Positions 26,240 to 35,032 of a stretch of DNA of 64,000 bases are shown here, piece by piece. The stretch spans positions 186,001-250,000 of the forward strand of contig CAWEET010000016.1 in the NCBI GenBank assembly GCA_963808165.1, written 5' to 3'. Position 1 is the stretch's first letter. Every line of letters begins with the position of its first letter. Source of the stretch: Thiosocius sp963808165. GTDB taxonomy: Bacteria > Pseudomonadota > Gammaproteobacteria > Chromatiales > Chromatiaceae. A model generated the notes under the pieces. The model was not told where the DNA came from and made no database searches. It saw nothing but the letters and a program-made list of their open reading frames with translations. A program made the translations under genes and the position numbers.

Positions 26240-26899
26240 CTAGGTTGCCAGCCAGGGCTGTTGATCGCTCAGTTCCTGCCAGCGATTGACGATTTGGCAA
26301 AATAACTGCGCGGTTTTCTCGGTGTCGTAGATCGCGCTGTGAGCTTCGTCGGCGTTCCAATCAATGCCGGCGGCCATCACGGTGCGCGCCAACACCGTTT
26401 GGCCGTAGGCCAGGCCCGCCAGCGTCACGGTGTCGAACGTGCTAAACGGATGAAAGGGATTACGCTTGCAGCCGGTGCGCTGCACGGCTGCGTTGATAAA
26501 GCCCAGATCGAAAAAGGCATTGTGACCGACCAGTATCGCGCGTTTGCATGCGCTGCCCTTGACCGCCTGTCGGATCGGTCCGAAGACATGGTCGAGCGCC
26601 GACTTTTCCGGCATCGCCTCGCGGAACGGGTGGTCCGGGTCGATGCCGTTGAAGGCCAGCGCCTTGGGATCCAGGTTGGCCCCGACGAATGGTTGCACAT
26701 GGCTGCTAACTGCCGGACCGGGCTGCAGCCGACCCTGGTCGTCCATGATGATTATGACCGCGGCGATCTCCAGCAGGGCGTCGGTCTGCGCGTTGAATCC
26801 ACCGGTTTCGACGTCCACCACTACCGGCAGGTAGCCGCGAAAACGCTGGCTGATAGAGGTGTTGTAGGCTTTGTCGTCCACGCGCGGCAGCATACCCAA
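26240..26899 (-). CDS. rnt: Ribonuclease T (3'-5' exonuclease)
   Basis: The product trims 3' ends of tRNA and other stable RNAs. The 219-residue protein has the DEDD exonuclease motifs: VDVETGGFNAQTDALLEIAA near residue 28, GHNAFFDLGFINAA near 123, and HSAIYDTEKTA near 180. NPFHPFSTFDTVTLAGLAYG is a family block. It is divergent from the TraB-family gene with only 17 bases between start codons, so promoters must overlap genes. Confidence 0.93.
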   Translation of the reverse strand: MGMLPRVDDKAYNTSISQRFRGYLPVVVDVETGGFNAQTDALLEIAAVIIIMDDQGRLQPGPAVSSHVQPFVGANLDPKALAFNGIDPDHPFREAMPEKSALDHVFGPIRQAVKGSACKRAILVGHNAFFDLGFINAAVQRTGCKRNPFHPFSTFDTVTLAGLAYGQTVLARTVMAAGIDWNADEAHSAIYDTEKTAQLFCQIVNRWQELSDQQPWLAT

Positions 26900-26916
26900 A
26901 CGGAGGCGCTATAGCG

Positions 26917-27786
26917 ATGCACCCAGGCCGATTGCTGTTGCTCAGCGGCTTGCTGATCGCCCTGCTGTCCGTGTCGTGCGGTCTTGCAGCGCAGGGACTG
27001 ATCTATCGGCTGACGCGCGAGGGCGCGCCGAGCAGCTATCTGGTCGGCACCATGCATAGCGCGGACGCCCGGGTGATCGCGCTGCTGGACGATATTGGCC
27101 CCTTGATGGAGACCGTGGATGTGGTCGCGATCGAGATGCTGCCGGACGCGGTCACCCTGCTTGCGGTCGGTGCCGCCACGCTGCTGCCGGTCGACCAGAG
27201 TCTGCACGGCCTGATCGGCGCGGACCGCTTCGCCGCCCTGAGCATGGCCGCCGATCGACATGGCGTGCCGGTCGGCCTGCTGAACCGGTTGAAGCCCTGG
27301 GCCGCGGCGGTAACCCTTGGAATGCCAGCGCCCGATGGCGGGCGGTTCCTGGATAGCGAAATCTACCTCCACGCGCTCGCCAGGAAACGCCATGCCGTGG
27401 GACTGGAGACGGCGGCGGAGCAGTTGGCGGCCTTCGACGGCATGGCGCCTGACTTGCAGCTCGCGCTGCTGGACGAGGTCGTCAAGAACATTTCCGACCT
27501 GCCGACACAGCTTGAACTCCTCACCAGCGCCTATCTGGAGGGTGATCTGGAGCGTCTTGACGGGCTGGCCCGTGCGCAATATCACGATATGCCGGCTGCG
27601 GTTGCCCAGTGGTTCGACGAAGTCCTGCTGGAGCAGCGCAATGTCCGCATGCTGGCGCGCATGGCCGACTTGATGGAGACGCAATCGCTGCTGGTCGCGG
27701 TCGGCGCCCTGCATCTTGGCGGCGAAAGCGGCCTGCTGAGGGGGGTTGAGCGTCTGGGGTATCGAGTAGAACGATGGTCCCGCTAG
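26917..27786 (+). CDS. TraB/GumN-family protein, exported
   Basis: The 289-residue protein has an N-terminal signal sequence (LLLLSGLLIALLSVSCGLA), whose cysteine could be a lipidation site. It has the family motifs LVGTMHSADARV, VAIEML and a C-terminal VGALHLGGESGLLRGVERLG. The paired GTxH and GxxH motifs are thought to form a metal-dependent hydrolase site in the Tiki/TraB superfamily. Bacterial members are periplasmic and poorly characterised. GGAGG lies 11 bases upstream of the ATG. Confidence 0.82.
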   Translation: MHPGRLLLLSGLLIALLSVSCGLAAQGLIYRLTREGAPSSYLVGTMHSADARVIALLDDIGPLMETVDVVAIEMLPDAVTLLAVGAATLLPVDQSLHGLIGADRFAALSMAADRHGVPVGLLNRLKPWAAAVTLGMPAPDGGRFLDSEIYLHALARKRHAVGLETAAEQLAAFDGMAPDLQLALLDEVVKNISDLPTQLELLTSAYLEGDLERLDGLARAQYHDMPAAVAQWFDEVLLEQRNVRMLARMADLMETQSLLVAVGALHLGGESGLLRGVERLGYRVERWSR

Positions 27787-27841
27787 CGGCCTCCAACTCC
27801 ATGCCGTGGCGCGCTGGCTATCATGACGACACTTCGGCGCC

Positions 27842-27847
27842 TATAAT
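27842..27847 (+). promoter_or_regulatory. -10 element TATAAT upstream of mlaA
   Basis: A perfect TATAAT lies 58 bases before the mlaA start. No good -35 is at the right distance, so the promoter call rests on the -10 alone. Confidence 0.4.
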
Positions 27848-27904
27848 GCGCCCGTGCCGTGCGCGGATGCCTCGCTGTTCAATGCGACGCAAACAAGGTG
27901 AATA

Positions 27905-28624
27905 ATGATGAAAAAGTCTGCCTTGCTGTACCCAATGGCGCTGGTCTTGCTCATGGGGGCAGCGTTGTGTCCGGGTGCATTCGCATGCGGATGCGGACGT
28001 GGCGTGGACCCGCGCGATCCTTGGGAACGCTACAACCGCGATATGTATCGGTTCAACGAGGCGCTGGATCGCAGCTTCTTCCAGCCGCTGGCGCGCGGCT
28101 ATAACGCCATCACGCCGGACCCCGTCAACAGGGGCATCACCAATTTTTTCAACAATCTGGAAGACGTCCGCTCGGCCTTGAACAACCTGCTGCAGTTCAA
28201 GTTCGGACGGGCCTTGAGCGATGTTGGCAGGGTGGCAGTCAACAGCACCGCCGGATTGCTCGGCTTCTTGGATGTTGCCAGCAACGTGAATCTGCCCCGT
28301 TACAACGAGGACTTCGGTCAGACGCTGGGTGCCTGGGGTGTGGGTTCGGGTCCGTACGTCGTGTTGCCGTTTTTCGGTCCCAGCAGCGCGCGTGACGGTG
28401 TCGGTGTGGCGGTCGACTGGTTTACCGACCCGGTGATCCTGATCGACAATTACTGGGTGCGCTGGGGTATGCGCGGGCTGGACATAGTCGACACACGGGC
28501 CGACCTGCTGTACGCAAGCCGTGTCCTCGAGCAGGCAGCGCTGGACCCCTATTCGTTCATTCGCGACGCCTATCTGCAGCGCCGCCAGGACCTCGTCTAC
28601 GACGGCAATCCGCCGGCGGAATAG
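27905..28624 (+). CDS. mlaA: MlaA/VacJ-family outer-membrane lipid-transport protein
   Basis: The 239-residue protein has a signal peptide ending near AFAC, a possible lipobox. The MlaA domain is diagnostic: DPWERYNRDMYRFNEALDR near residue 38, NFFNNLEDVRSALNNLLQ, AVNSTAGLLGFLDVAS, GPYVVLPFFGPSSARDGVG and DWFTDPV. MlaA removes phospholipids from the outer leaflet of the outer membrane with MlaC and MlaFEDB, none of which is seen here. Two ATGs are adjacent (27905 and 27908); AAGGTG precedes them. Confidence 0.92.
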   Translation: MMKKSALLYPMALVLLMGAALCPGAFACGCGRGVDPRDPWERYNRDMYRFNEALDRSFFQPLARGYNAITPDPVNRGITNFFNNLEDVRSALNNLLQFKFGRALSDVGRVAVNSTAGLLGFLDVASNVNLPRYNEDFGQTLGAWGVGSGPYVVLPFFGPSSARDGVGVAVDWFTDPVILIDNYWVRWGMRGLDIVDTRADLLYASRVLEQAALDPYSFIRDAYLQRRQDLVYDGNPPAE

Positions 28625-28663
28625 TATCGTCGGGGGCATAACCGCCCCTTCGTTCGGTTCATG

Positions 28664-28732
28664 AACGGCTTCTTGACTCCGTCCTGGAGGCTCGGCTGTC
28701 ACTCCCTGCGGCAGACGCCTGCGTTTCCATTC
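28664..28732. repeat. Dispersed intergenic repeat, copy A
   Basis: This non-coding segment shares CTGGAGGCTCG, CTCCCTGCGGCAGACGCC and their spacing with copy B at 39709-39772, and more weakly with copy C at 49867-49923. All three lie in gaps between genes. It contains short inverted complementarity, as expected of palindromic intergenic repeats. Confidence 0.55.
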
Positions 28733-28891
28733 CCCCGGGACGCTTTTCGTTACCCGCGTGCGTGTCGAGTGCCGTCGCAGCGCGATTGCAGCATGCGTCG
28801 GTAGCGTTTGCGCCAATCAATCCCTGTGCCTTCATGTCGTGCGGGCCAGCGCGCGATCGTCACCGATGGATGAAATTAAGAAAAATACTAA

Positions 28892-28920
28892 TTGACAATT
28901 TAAGCAAACTCTAAAATACT
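28892..28920 (+). promoter_or_regulatory. Sigma-70 promoter of the sulfur-globule gene
   Basis: TTGACA (28892-28897), a 17-base spacer and AATACT (28915-28920) lie in a strikingly AT-rich patch in otherwise GC-rich DNA. The start of transcription would be near 28927, giving a leader of about 75 bases. A perfect -35 suits the high expression expected of a structural protein. Confidence 0.65.
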
Positions 28921-29001
28921 ATGCCCCAGGGTTGAACGGGGAACGTCCTGCCCTGCAGCACCAGAACACAATTCAGAGTTCCATTCTTGGAGATTGACGA
29001 C

Positions 29002-29529
29002 ATGAAATTTGCAAAGACCGCTGCTGTTGCAGCACTGATCGTTGCTTCGGCTTCCGCTTCTGCCTGGTGGGGCGGTGGTCCCTGGGGCGGCAACAACTGG
29101 GACAACAACTACAACCGTGGCTACGGCCGTGGTAACGCCTATGGCAACACCACCGGTGATTTCCTCGGCGATGCAGCCGGTGGCGGTGATTTCAGCATGA
29201 ACATGTCCGGTCGCGGCAACACCAATATGCGCGGCTACGGCAGCGGCTATGGTGCAGGCGACGGCTGGGGTCGTGGTTACAACTACAGCGCACCCGGTTA
29301 CGGCTACGGCGGCGGCTACGCACCTTACGGTGGTGGCTACGGTGGTGGTTACGCACCTTACGGCTATGGCGCTCCTGTCGCACCGATGGTTGCTCCTCCC
29401 GCCGCTTACGGCCCGGCTGGCGCGCCGCAAGGGCAGGCTGGGGCCTCGGTCACCGCACCGGAAGGTTCTGCCACGATGACCGCGCCGTCCGGCTCGGTTG
29501 GTGTTGGCGCAGGCGCCCAGGCCCAGTAA
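29002..29529 (+). CDS. Sulfur-globule-type envelope protein 1
   Basis: The 175-residue protein has a signal peptide ending ASASA followed by WWGGG. The mature part is Gly/Tyr/Asn-rich with repeats such as GYGYGGGYAPYGGGYGGGYA, then a Pro/Ala-rich tail. Composition, signal peptide and repeat style match the sulfur globule proteins of purple and other sulfur-oxidising bacteria, which coat extracytoplasmic sulfur granules. It shares GGGDFSM and TNMRGYG..GDGWGRGYNYSAPGYGY with the next gene, so the two are paralogues. The ATG at 29002 has GGAG upstream. Assignment is by composition and pattern. Confidence 0.75.
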   Translation: MKFAKTAAVAALIVASASASAWWGGGPWGGNNWDNNYNRGYGRGNAYGNTTGDFLGDAAGGGDFSMNMSGRGNTNMRGYGSGYGAGDGWGRGYNYSAPGYGYGGGYAPYGGGYGGGYAPYGYGAPVAPMVAPPAAYGPAGAPQGQAGASVTAPEGSATMTAPSGSVGVGAGAQAQ

Positions 29530-29584
29530 GCAGGGCTTGGCCTGGCATTGATGCACTGGCGCACAGGGACGTGCGCAACGCATT

Positions 29585-29620
29585 CCGTGTATCGCGCTGC
29601 CTGGGCGGCGTGATACACGG
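29585..29620 (+). other. Long hairpin between the two sulfur-globule genes
   Basis: CCGTGTATCGCGC (29585-29597) pairs with GCGTGATACACGG (29608-29620), one G-T pair, and the enclosed TGCC/GGCG can extend the stem to about 16-17 bp. No T-run follows, so it is not a normal terminator. Such intercistronic hairpins often stabilise the upstream mRNA segment. Confidence 0.6.
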
Positions 29621-29682
29621 GATGGGGTTGCAGGCCACCCGATTTCTTCCTACTCAAACATAAACTCCGGGGACAATTTTCG

Positions 29683-30552
29683 ATGAACAAGATGACCAAG
29701 ATCGCGCTGGCCGCAGCCATCGCAGCCACCTCCGCAACCGCTTCCGCCTGGTGGGGTAACAGCTGGGACAACAACTACAACAATGGCAACGGCTACGGTA
29801 ACGGTTATGGCAACGGCGTACTCGACGGTTACGGCGATGCCTCTGGCGGCGGTGACTTCAGCATGAGCTTCTCCGGCCGCGCGCGCACCAATATGCGCGG
29901 CTACGGTAACGGCTACGGCTCAGGCGATGGCTGGGGTCGCGGCTACAACTACAGCGCGCCTGGCTATGGCTATGCCCCGTATCATGGTGCCGCCTATCCG
30001 CCTGCTCCGGTGATGACGGAAGAGCAGCAGCAGGCACTGGCCGAGCAGCAGGCCAAGGCAGTCGAGGCACAGCGCCAGGCAGCCGAGCAGTTCGCCCAGC
30101 AGCAGGCCGCGGCAATCAAGGCCGCTCAGGAAGCCCAGGCCAAGGCCGCCGAGCAGTACCGCCTCCAGGCGCCGCAGGTCCGCATGGCGGCTCCGCAGTT
30201 CGCCGCTCCGCAGTTCGCCGCTCGTCAGATGCCTGAGATGGCAATGCCCGAGCCGCCGGCAATGCCGGAGTTCGACATGGCGATGCCGGAGTTCGAGGGC
30301 AACATGCCTCAGCCGGCGGTGATGCCGCAGGCGCCTCAGATGGCCACTGGTAATTGCTTTGGCCCGACGGTGCGCCCGGTAGCCTTCGAGGCGCCCGCAG
30401 CCCCGCAGATGCAGCATGCAGCACAGATGCGTACCGCGATGGAGGCCAAGAACGCCGATCGTCAGGCAGAGATCCAGGCCCGTATGGACGAGATGAAGCA
30501 GGCCATGGAGGCGCGTCGCGCGCAGATGCAGGGCAACTGCCGGCAGATGTAA
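29683..30552 (+). CDS. Sulfur-globule-type envelope protein 2, with Gln/Ala and Met-rich tail
   Basis: The 289-residue protein starts with a signal peptide (ALAAAIAATSATASA then WWGN). Residues to about 105 are homologous to the preceding gene (GDFSMSFSGR, TNMRGYGNGYGSGDGWGRG). It then changes to a Gln/Ala/Glu helical stretch likely to form a coiled coil (EEQQQALAEQQAKAVEAQRQ), a Pro/Met-rich segment with MPEMAMPEPPAMPEFDMAMP, and a charged helical C-terminus with two Cys (GNCFGP and GNCRQM). The long tail is not typical of short sulfur globule proteins and suggests a scaffold or cross-linking role; this is inference. A strong terminator follows. Confidence 0.7.
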   Translation: MNKMTKIALAAAIAATSATASAWWGNSWDNNYNNGNGYGNGYGNGVLDGYGDASGGGDFSMSFSGRARTNMRGYGNGYGSGDGWGRGYNYSAPGYGYAPYHGAAYPPAPVMTEEQQQALAEQQAKAVEAQRQAAEQFAQQQAAAIKAAQEAQAKAAEQYRLQAPQVRMAAPQFAAPQFAARQMPEMAMPEPPAMPEFDMAMPEFEGNMPQPAVMPQAPQMATGNCFGPTVRPVAFEAPAAPQMQHAAQMRTAMEAKNADRQAEIQARMDEMKQAMEARRAQMQGNCRQM

Positions 30553-30584
30553 TCGATCCTGCTGTCGATTGTCTTTCTGATCAG

Positions 30585-30612
30585 CGCCCGGGGAAACCCG
30601 GGCGTTTCTTTT
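30585..30612 (+). terminator. Intrinsic terminator after the sulfur-globule pair
   Basis: CGCCCGGG-GAAA-CCCGGGCG is an 8-bp GC stem with a GNRA tetraloop followed by TTTCTTTT, 32 bases after the stop. Confidence 0.88.
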
Positions 30613-30643
30613 GGGCGCCGCACTCAGCCGTGCGAACGGCAGC

Positions 30644-31951
30644 TCAGGGGGAGGGTGGCAGTCGGACTTCGGCGAATGGCGATGGGGTTCCCGGCGGTAC
30701 CTGTGGATCCTGCCCCCATTCCGGATAGCCATCGGTCAGGGTCTGCATGAAGGCGGTCAGTGACCGTTCCTGTTGTTCAGACAGCGCAAGGTCGCCCATC
30801 TCCTCGTCATTGAGGTTCTGCGCTATTTCCGGCGCAGGCCAGCAATCGGTAGCAAAGCCGGGGTCATTGACATCACCGCAGGTTCGCGGCTTGTGGTCCC
30901 GCGTATTGTAGAAGTGCACGACCTGCTCAAGCGTACTCAACGCGCCGTTGTGCATATAGGGTGCCGTCAGCGCGATGTTGCGCAGGCCCATCACCTTGTG
31001 TTTCCCAATTTGCTCGCCCTTGGGGTCAAGCGCAGCGACATCCGGCCGGCCGCCGAGTCCGGGATCGGGCGCCGGGTTTCCCGGGATATTGACGTTGCGG
31101 GGTATGCCCAGGTTGTCGTAGCTGAAATCGGTGAACAGCGGGGGCAGATAGCCGCCGCCCGGCGCACTGATCGGTGCGCTGGGATGGCAAGCCGAGCACT
31201 GCGATTTGTCGTTGTTGAACAGTTCCAGGCCGATGCGTTCCTGGTCTGTGAAACTCGTCATGCCGGCCATCACATAGTCGAATTTCGAGGTGAAGCGATT
31301 GAACGCCCGGCTGTTCTCAAACGCCGCAATCGCGCGCGCCATGCGTTCATAGGTTTCCTGCACTCCCGGCGGCGGGGTCAGTCCTGCCGTCGCCGCTTCG
31401 TTGCCCGGGATCGCCGCGAGGTCGATGCGATACAGATCGAGGAACTGTTGCACATAGGCCGGGTTTTCCTTGAGCCTGCTGACCACCGCCCACTGGCTCG
31501 GCATCGCCATCTCGAGTGGATTCAAGGGCGGCCCCATGGCCTGCTCCGCCAGCGTGGCCGCACGGCCGTTCCAGAACTGACCGCCGATATAGAGTCCCTC
31601 GTCACCGTTCCAATGAAAGTGCGGGCTGAACCGCGCGTAGCCGACGCTCGGTGTGTTCAGGGCCCCGCTCGCCCCGGCGATCGAACCCTTCGAGACTGCC
31701 GAGCCATCGCGGATATTGTCCGGGTCGACGAAGCCGGCCGCCGGCAGCGGGTTGCTGCTGCCCGCGGGGGTCACCGGCTGAATCGCATGGCAGCTATTGC
31801 ACGATTGGTTGCGCTGCAGTGACAGATTGGCGTCCATATAAAGCATTTGTCCGAGCACCTGTTCCGGACTCAACGACTCGGCGGGCACCGTACCGCTGCA
31901 GGCCAGCACGGCAACAAAGACCCATTTTTCATGGAACAAGCGTACGGCCAC
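30644..31951 (-). CDS. Di-haem cytochrome c peroxidase (CcpA/MauG family)
   Basis: The 435-residue exported protein has two haem c motifs, CNSCH near residue 50 and CSACH near 263, and the family segments GQFWNGRAATLAEQAMGPPLNP and GLRNIALTAPYMHNGALSTLEQVVHFYN. It would reduce hydrogen peroxide in the periplasm using c-type cytochromes, or oxidise protein residues if MauG-like. The GTG at 31951 is preferred: AGGGG precedes it and a signal peptide (VFVAVLACSGTVPAES) follows; the longer frame adds non-coding-like sequence. It is convergent with the sulfur-globule genes. Confidence 0.88.
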   Translation of the reverse strand: MAVRLFHEKWVFVAVLACSGTVPAESLSPEQVLGQMLYMDANLSLQRNQSCNSCHAIQPVTPAGSSNPLPAAGFVDPDNIRDGSAVSKGSIAGASGALNTPSVGYARFSPHFHWNGDEGLYIGGQFWNGRAATLAEQAMGPPLNPLEMAMPSQWAVVSRLKENPAYVQQFLDLYRIDLAAIPGNEAATAGLTPPPGVQETYERMARAIAAFENSRAFNRFTSKFDYVMAGMTSFTDQERIGLELFNNDKSQCSACHPSAPISAPGGGYLPPLFTDFSYDNLGIPRNVNIPGNPAPDPGLGGRPDVAALDPKGEQIGKHKVMGLRNIALTAPYMHNGALSTLEQVVHFYNTRDHKPRTCGDVNDPGFATDCWPAPEIAQNLNDEEMGDLALSEQQERSLTAFMQTLTDGYPEWGQDPQVPPGTPSPFAEVRLPPSP

Positions 31952-32327
31952 GAGAGCAACCCCTTTCGGAAAGCCAAGACTCTGATTACATGAGAAATCA
32001 GGGGTGGACCCGGTTGCAATGACCCGCGTCAAGGCGCCCGGTGATTGCTGCGCTTGGCCGAGGTTTTTTCTGGATCGTCGCGCGGCCGACCCGGTCCCGC
32101 TTGGGGCGGGCGCTTGCGACATGCTACGGGAGGCACTGTCACGGCCTTTGGTGAAGGTATTAAAATAAGACGATCGTCTATACTTATGGAATTTATAAGC
32201 CACTGAAAAATAACCATTTTACAAAATCGCCCTGGCAAGATCACCCCGTCTCTGCTTAACTTGCCGCCCAATACGCCGCGTGACTTGGCGTCACGCTGTC
32301 TTTCATCGTCTTCGGATACCTAGAGAT
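31952..32327. other. Intergenic region between the peroxidase and aceE
   Basis: No credible gene. An AT-rich patch at about 32155-32225 holds the perfect palindrome AGACGATCGTCT (32168-32179) directly before a TATACT-like -10 (32179-32184), so this is the likely control region for aceE or the peroxidase. Confidence 0.5.
32168..32179. promoter_or_regulatory. Palindromic operator candidate upstream of aceE
   Basis: AGACGATCGTCT is perfectly palindromic and abuts TATACT (32179-32184), about 145 bases before aceE. A regulator bound here would cover the -10 region. No matching -35 is seen and the regulator is unknown. Confidence 0.35.
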
Positions 32328-34985
32328 ATGGCAGTGAACCCGGATATCGATCCCCAGGAAACACAGGAGTGGCTGGATGCGCTCGAAGGTGTCCTCGTAA
32401 ACGAGGGTCCCGATCGCGCGCACTATCTGCTGGAGAAGCTGATCGACAAGGCCCGCCGATCAGGGGCCTATCTGCCGTACAGCGCGAACACCGCCTACCT
32501 GAATACCATCCCAACGACCAAGCAGGACCCATTTCCGGGTGATCGCTCGATGGAGCGACGCATTCGCTCGTTCGTCCGCTGGAATGCGATGGCGATGGTG
32601 GTCCAGGCAAACCGCAAGGCGACGGAGCTGGGCGGGCATATTGCCAGTTTTGCCTCCAGTGCGACCTTGTTCGATGTCGGCTACAACCATTTTTTTCGTG
32701 CGACGAACGACAACCAGGAGGGTGACCTGGTGTTCATCCAGGGACACTCGGCACCCGGTGTCTACGCCCGCGCCTATCTCGAGGGCCGGATCAGCGAGGA
32801 GCAACTGAACAATTTTCGCCAGGAGGTCGATGGGCACGGGCTGTCGTCTTACCCGCACCCCTGGCTGATGCCCAATTTCTGGCAGTTTCCTACGGTGTCC
32901 ATGGGGCTGGGGCCGCTGATGGCAATCTATCAGGCCCGTTTCATGCGCTATCTGCACGACCGGGGGCTGGCCAATGCCGGCGACCGCAAGGTGTGGGCGT
33001 ACATGGGCGATGGCGAAATGGACGAACCGGAGTCCCTGGGCGCGATCTCGCTGGCGGCACGCGAGCGCCTCGACAACCTGGTGTTCGTCGTCAACTGCAA
33101 CCTGCAGCGCCTGGACGGCCCGGTGCGCGGCAACGGCAAGATCATCCAGGAACTGGAGGCGGTGTTCCGTGGTGCCGGCTGGAACGTGATCAAGGTGATC
33201 TGGGGCGGTTACTGGGATCCCCTGATTGCGCGTGACACGGACGGTCTGCTGCTGAAACGTATGGAAGAATGCGTCGATGGCGACTACCAGGCGTACAAGG
33301 CACACGGCGGTGCCTATGTCCGCGAGCATTTTTTTGGCAAGTACCCGGAGCTGGCCGCGATGGTTGCCAATCTGTCGGACGAGGACATCTGGCGGCTGAA
33401 CCGCGGCGGCCACGACCCGATCAAGGTCTATGCCGCTTATGCCGCAGCGATGCGCCATACCGGTCAGCCGACCGTGATCCTTGCCAAGACCGTCAAGGGC
33501 TACGGAATGGGTGAGGCCGGCGAGGGACAGAACATCACCCACTCGCAGAAGAAGATGGGCGAGGAGTCGCTGAAGGCGTTCCGCGACCGCTTCAACATCC
33601 CGATCCCGGACGACCAAATCAGTTCGGCGCCGTATTTCAAACCGCCGGCGGACAGCCCGGAGATGACCTATCTGCACGAGCGCCGCGCCGAGCTCGGCGG
33701 CTATATGCCGGCCCGTCGGGCCAAGGGCAATACGCTGAAGATACCGTCGCTGGACACCTTCAAGGCGCTGCTCGACGGGAGCGGCGACCGCGAAATGTCG
33801 ACCACGATGGCCTTTGTGCGTTTTCTCACCAGCCTCACCCGCGACAAGGCGATCGGAAAGTTCGTGGTCCCGATAGTGCCAGATGAGGCTCGCACCTTCG
33901 GCATGGAAGGGATGTTCCGGCAGCTCGGGATCTATTCCTCGGTTGGGCAGCTCTACAAACCGGTCGATTCCGAGCAGGTGATGTACTACCGCGAGGACAA
34001 GAAGGGCCAGATCCTGCAGGAAGGCATCAACGAGGCCGGCGCGATGTCGTCCTGGATCGCCGCGGCGACCTCCTACAGCAACAACGGCGTCGCGATGATA
34101 CCGTTCTACATCTATTACTCGATGTTCGGCTTCCAGCGCGTCGGTGACCTGGCCTGGGCCGCCGGCGACATGCAGGCGCGCGGTTTCCTGCTCGGCGGGA
34201 CCGCGGGTCGCACCACGCTGGCCGGCGAAGGTCTGCAGCACCAGGACGGGCACAGTCACCTTCAGGCCGCCTTCATCCCCAACTGCCGCGCCTACGATCC
34301 CACCTTCGCCTACGAGCTGGCAGTCATCCTGCACGATGGCATGAGGAAGATGTACGAGGAGCAGCACAACGTCTTCTACTACGTCACTGTGATGAACGAG
34401 AACTACTCCCAGCCGGCGATGCCGGATGACGTGGAGGACGGCATCATCCGGGGCATGTATCTCTACCGGCAGGGTTCGCGCAAGAAGAAGCGCGTGCAGC
34501 TAATGGGCTCGGGCACCATCCTGCGCGAGGTGATCGCGGCGGCCGCGCTGCTCGAGGATGAATGGAATGTCGCTGCTGATGTCTGGAGTGTGACCAGCTT
34601 CACCGAGCTACGTCGCGAGGCAATCGATGTCGAGCGCTGGAATATGCTGCATCCGATGGACAAGCCGCGTCTGCCATACGTCACCGGTCTGCTCGACAAG
34701 CACAAGGGGCCGGCGGTGGCGGCGACCGACTACATGCGCAGCTTCCCCGAGCAGGTCCGGCCGTATCTTGGCGAACGGCATTTCGTCACCCTGGGCACGG
34801 ACGGTTTCGGCCGCTCGGACATGCGCTCGCAGTTGCGCAAGTTTTTCGAGGTCAACCGCCACTATGTCGCGGTCGCGGCGCTCAAGGCGCTGGCCGACGT
34901 CGGCGAGATCGACAGCAGCTCGGTGGCACAGGCGATCAAGGCCTACAAGATCGACCCGGACAAGCCCAACCCCGCAACTGTCTGA
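32328..34985 (+). CDS. aceE: Pyruvate dehydrogenase E1 component, homodimeric type
   Basis: The product decarboxylates pyruvate with thiamine diphosphate and transfers the acetyl group to E2. The 885-residue length fits the homodimeric gammaproteobacterial AceE. Visible motifs include the thiamine-binding GDGEMDEPESLGAI...NCN region near residue 225, AKTVKGYGMGEAGEGQN and GRTTLAGEGLQHQDGHSHL. The ATG at 32328 gives the usual N-terminus (NPDIDPQETQEWLDALEGVL). It is followed 47 bases later by aceF. Confidence 0.96.
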   Translation: MAVNPDIDPQETQEWLDALEGVLVNEGPDRAHYLLEKLIDKARRSGAYLPYSANTAYLNTIPTTKQDPFPGDRSMERRIRSFVRWNAMAMVVQANRKATELGGHIASFASSATLFDVGYNHFFRATNDNQEGDLVFIQGHSAPGVYARAYLEGRISEEQLNNFRQEVDGHGLSSYPHPWLMPNFWQFPTVSMGLGPLMAIYQARFMRYLHDRGLANAGDRKVWAYMGDGEMDEPESLGAISLAARERLDNLVFVVNCNLQRLDGPVRGNGKIIQELEAVFRGAGWNVIKVIWGGYWDPLIARDTDGLLLKRMEECVDGDYQAYKAHGGAYVREHFFGKYPELAAMVANLSDEDIWRLNRGGHDPIKVYAAYAAAMRHTGQPTVILAKTVKGYGMGEAGEGQNITHSQKKMGEESLKAFRDRFNIPIPDDQISSAPYFKPPADSPEMTYLHERRAELGGYMPARRAKGNTLKIPSLDTFKALLDGSGDREMSTTMAFVRFLTSLTRDKAIGKFVVPIVPDEARTFGMEGMFRQLGIYSSVGQLYKPVDSEQVMYYREDKKGQILQEGINEAGAMSSWIAAATSYSNNGVAMIPFYIYYSMFGFQRVGDLAWAAGDMQARGFLLGGTAGRTTLAGEGLQHQDGHSHLQAAFIPNCRAYDPTFAYELAVILHDGMRKMYEEQHNVFYYVTVMNENYSQPAMPDDVEDGIIRGMYLYRQGSRKKKRVQLMGSGTILREVIAAAALLEDEWNVAADVWSVTSFTELRREAIDVERWNMLHPMDKPRLPYVTGLLDKHKGPAVAATDYMRSFPEQVRPYLGERHFVTLGTDGFGRSDMRSQLRKFFEVNRHYVAVAALKALADVGEIDSSSVAQAIKAYKIDPDKPNPATV

Positions 34986-35032
34986 GTGACAGGCGAAACC
35001 GAGAGCTCAGACAGTGATACGGAGACAGTGAC

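Noticed and set aside
32460..34367. 635-codon open frame on the minus strand
   Set aside because: It is antisense to aceE, whose protein is unmistakable. The frame is open because of high GC and has no recognisable motifs.
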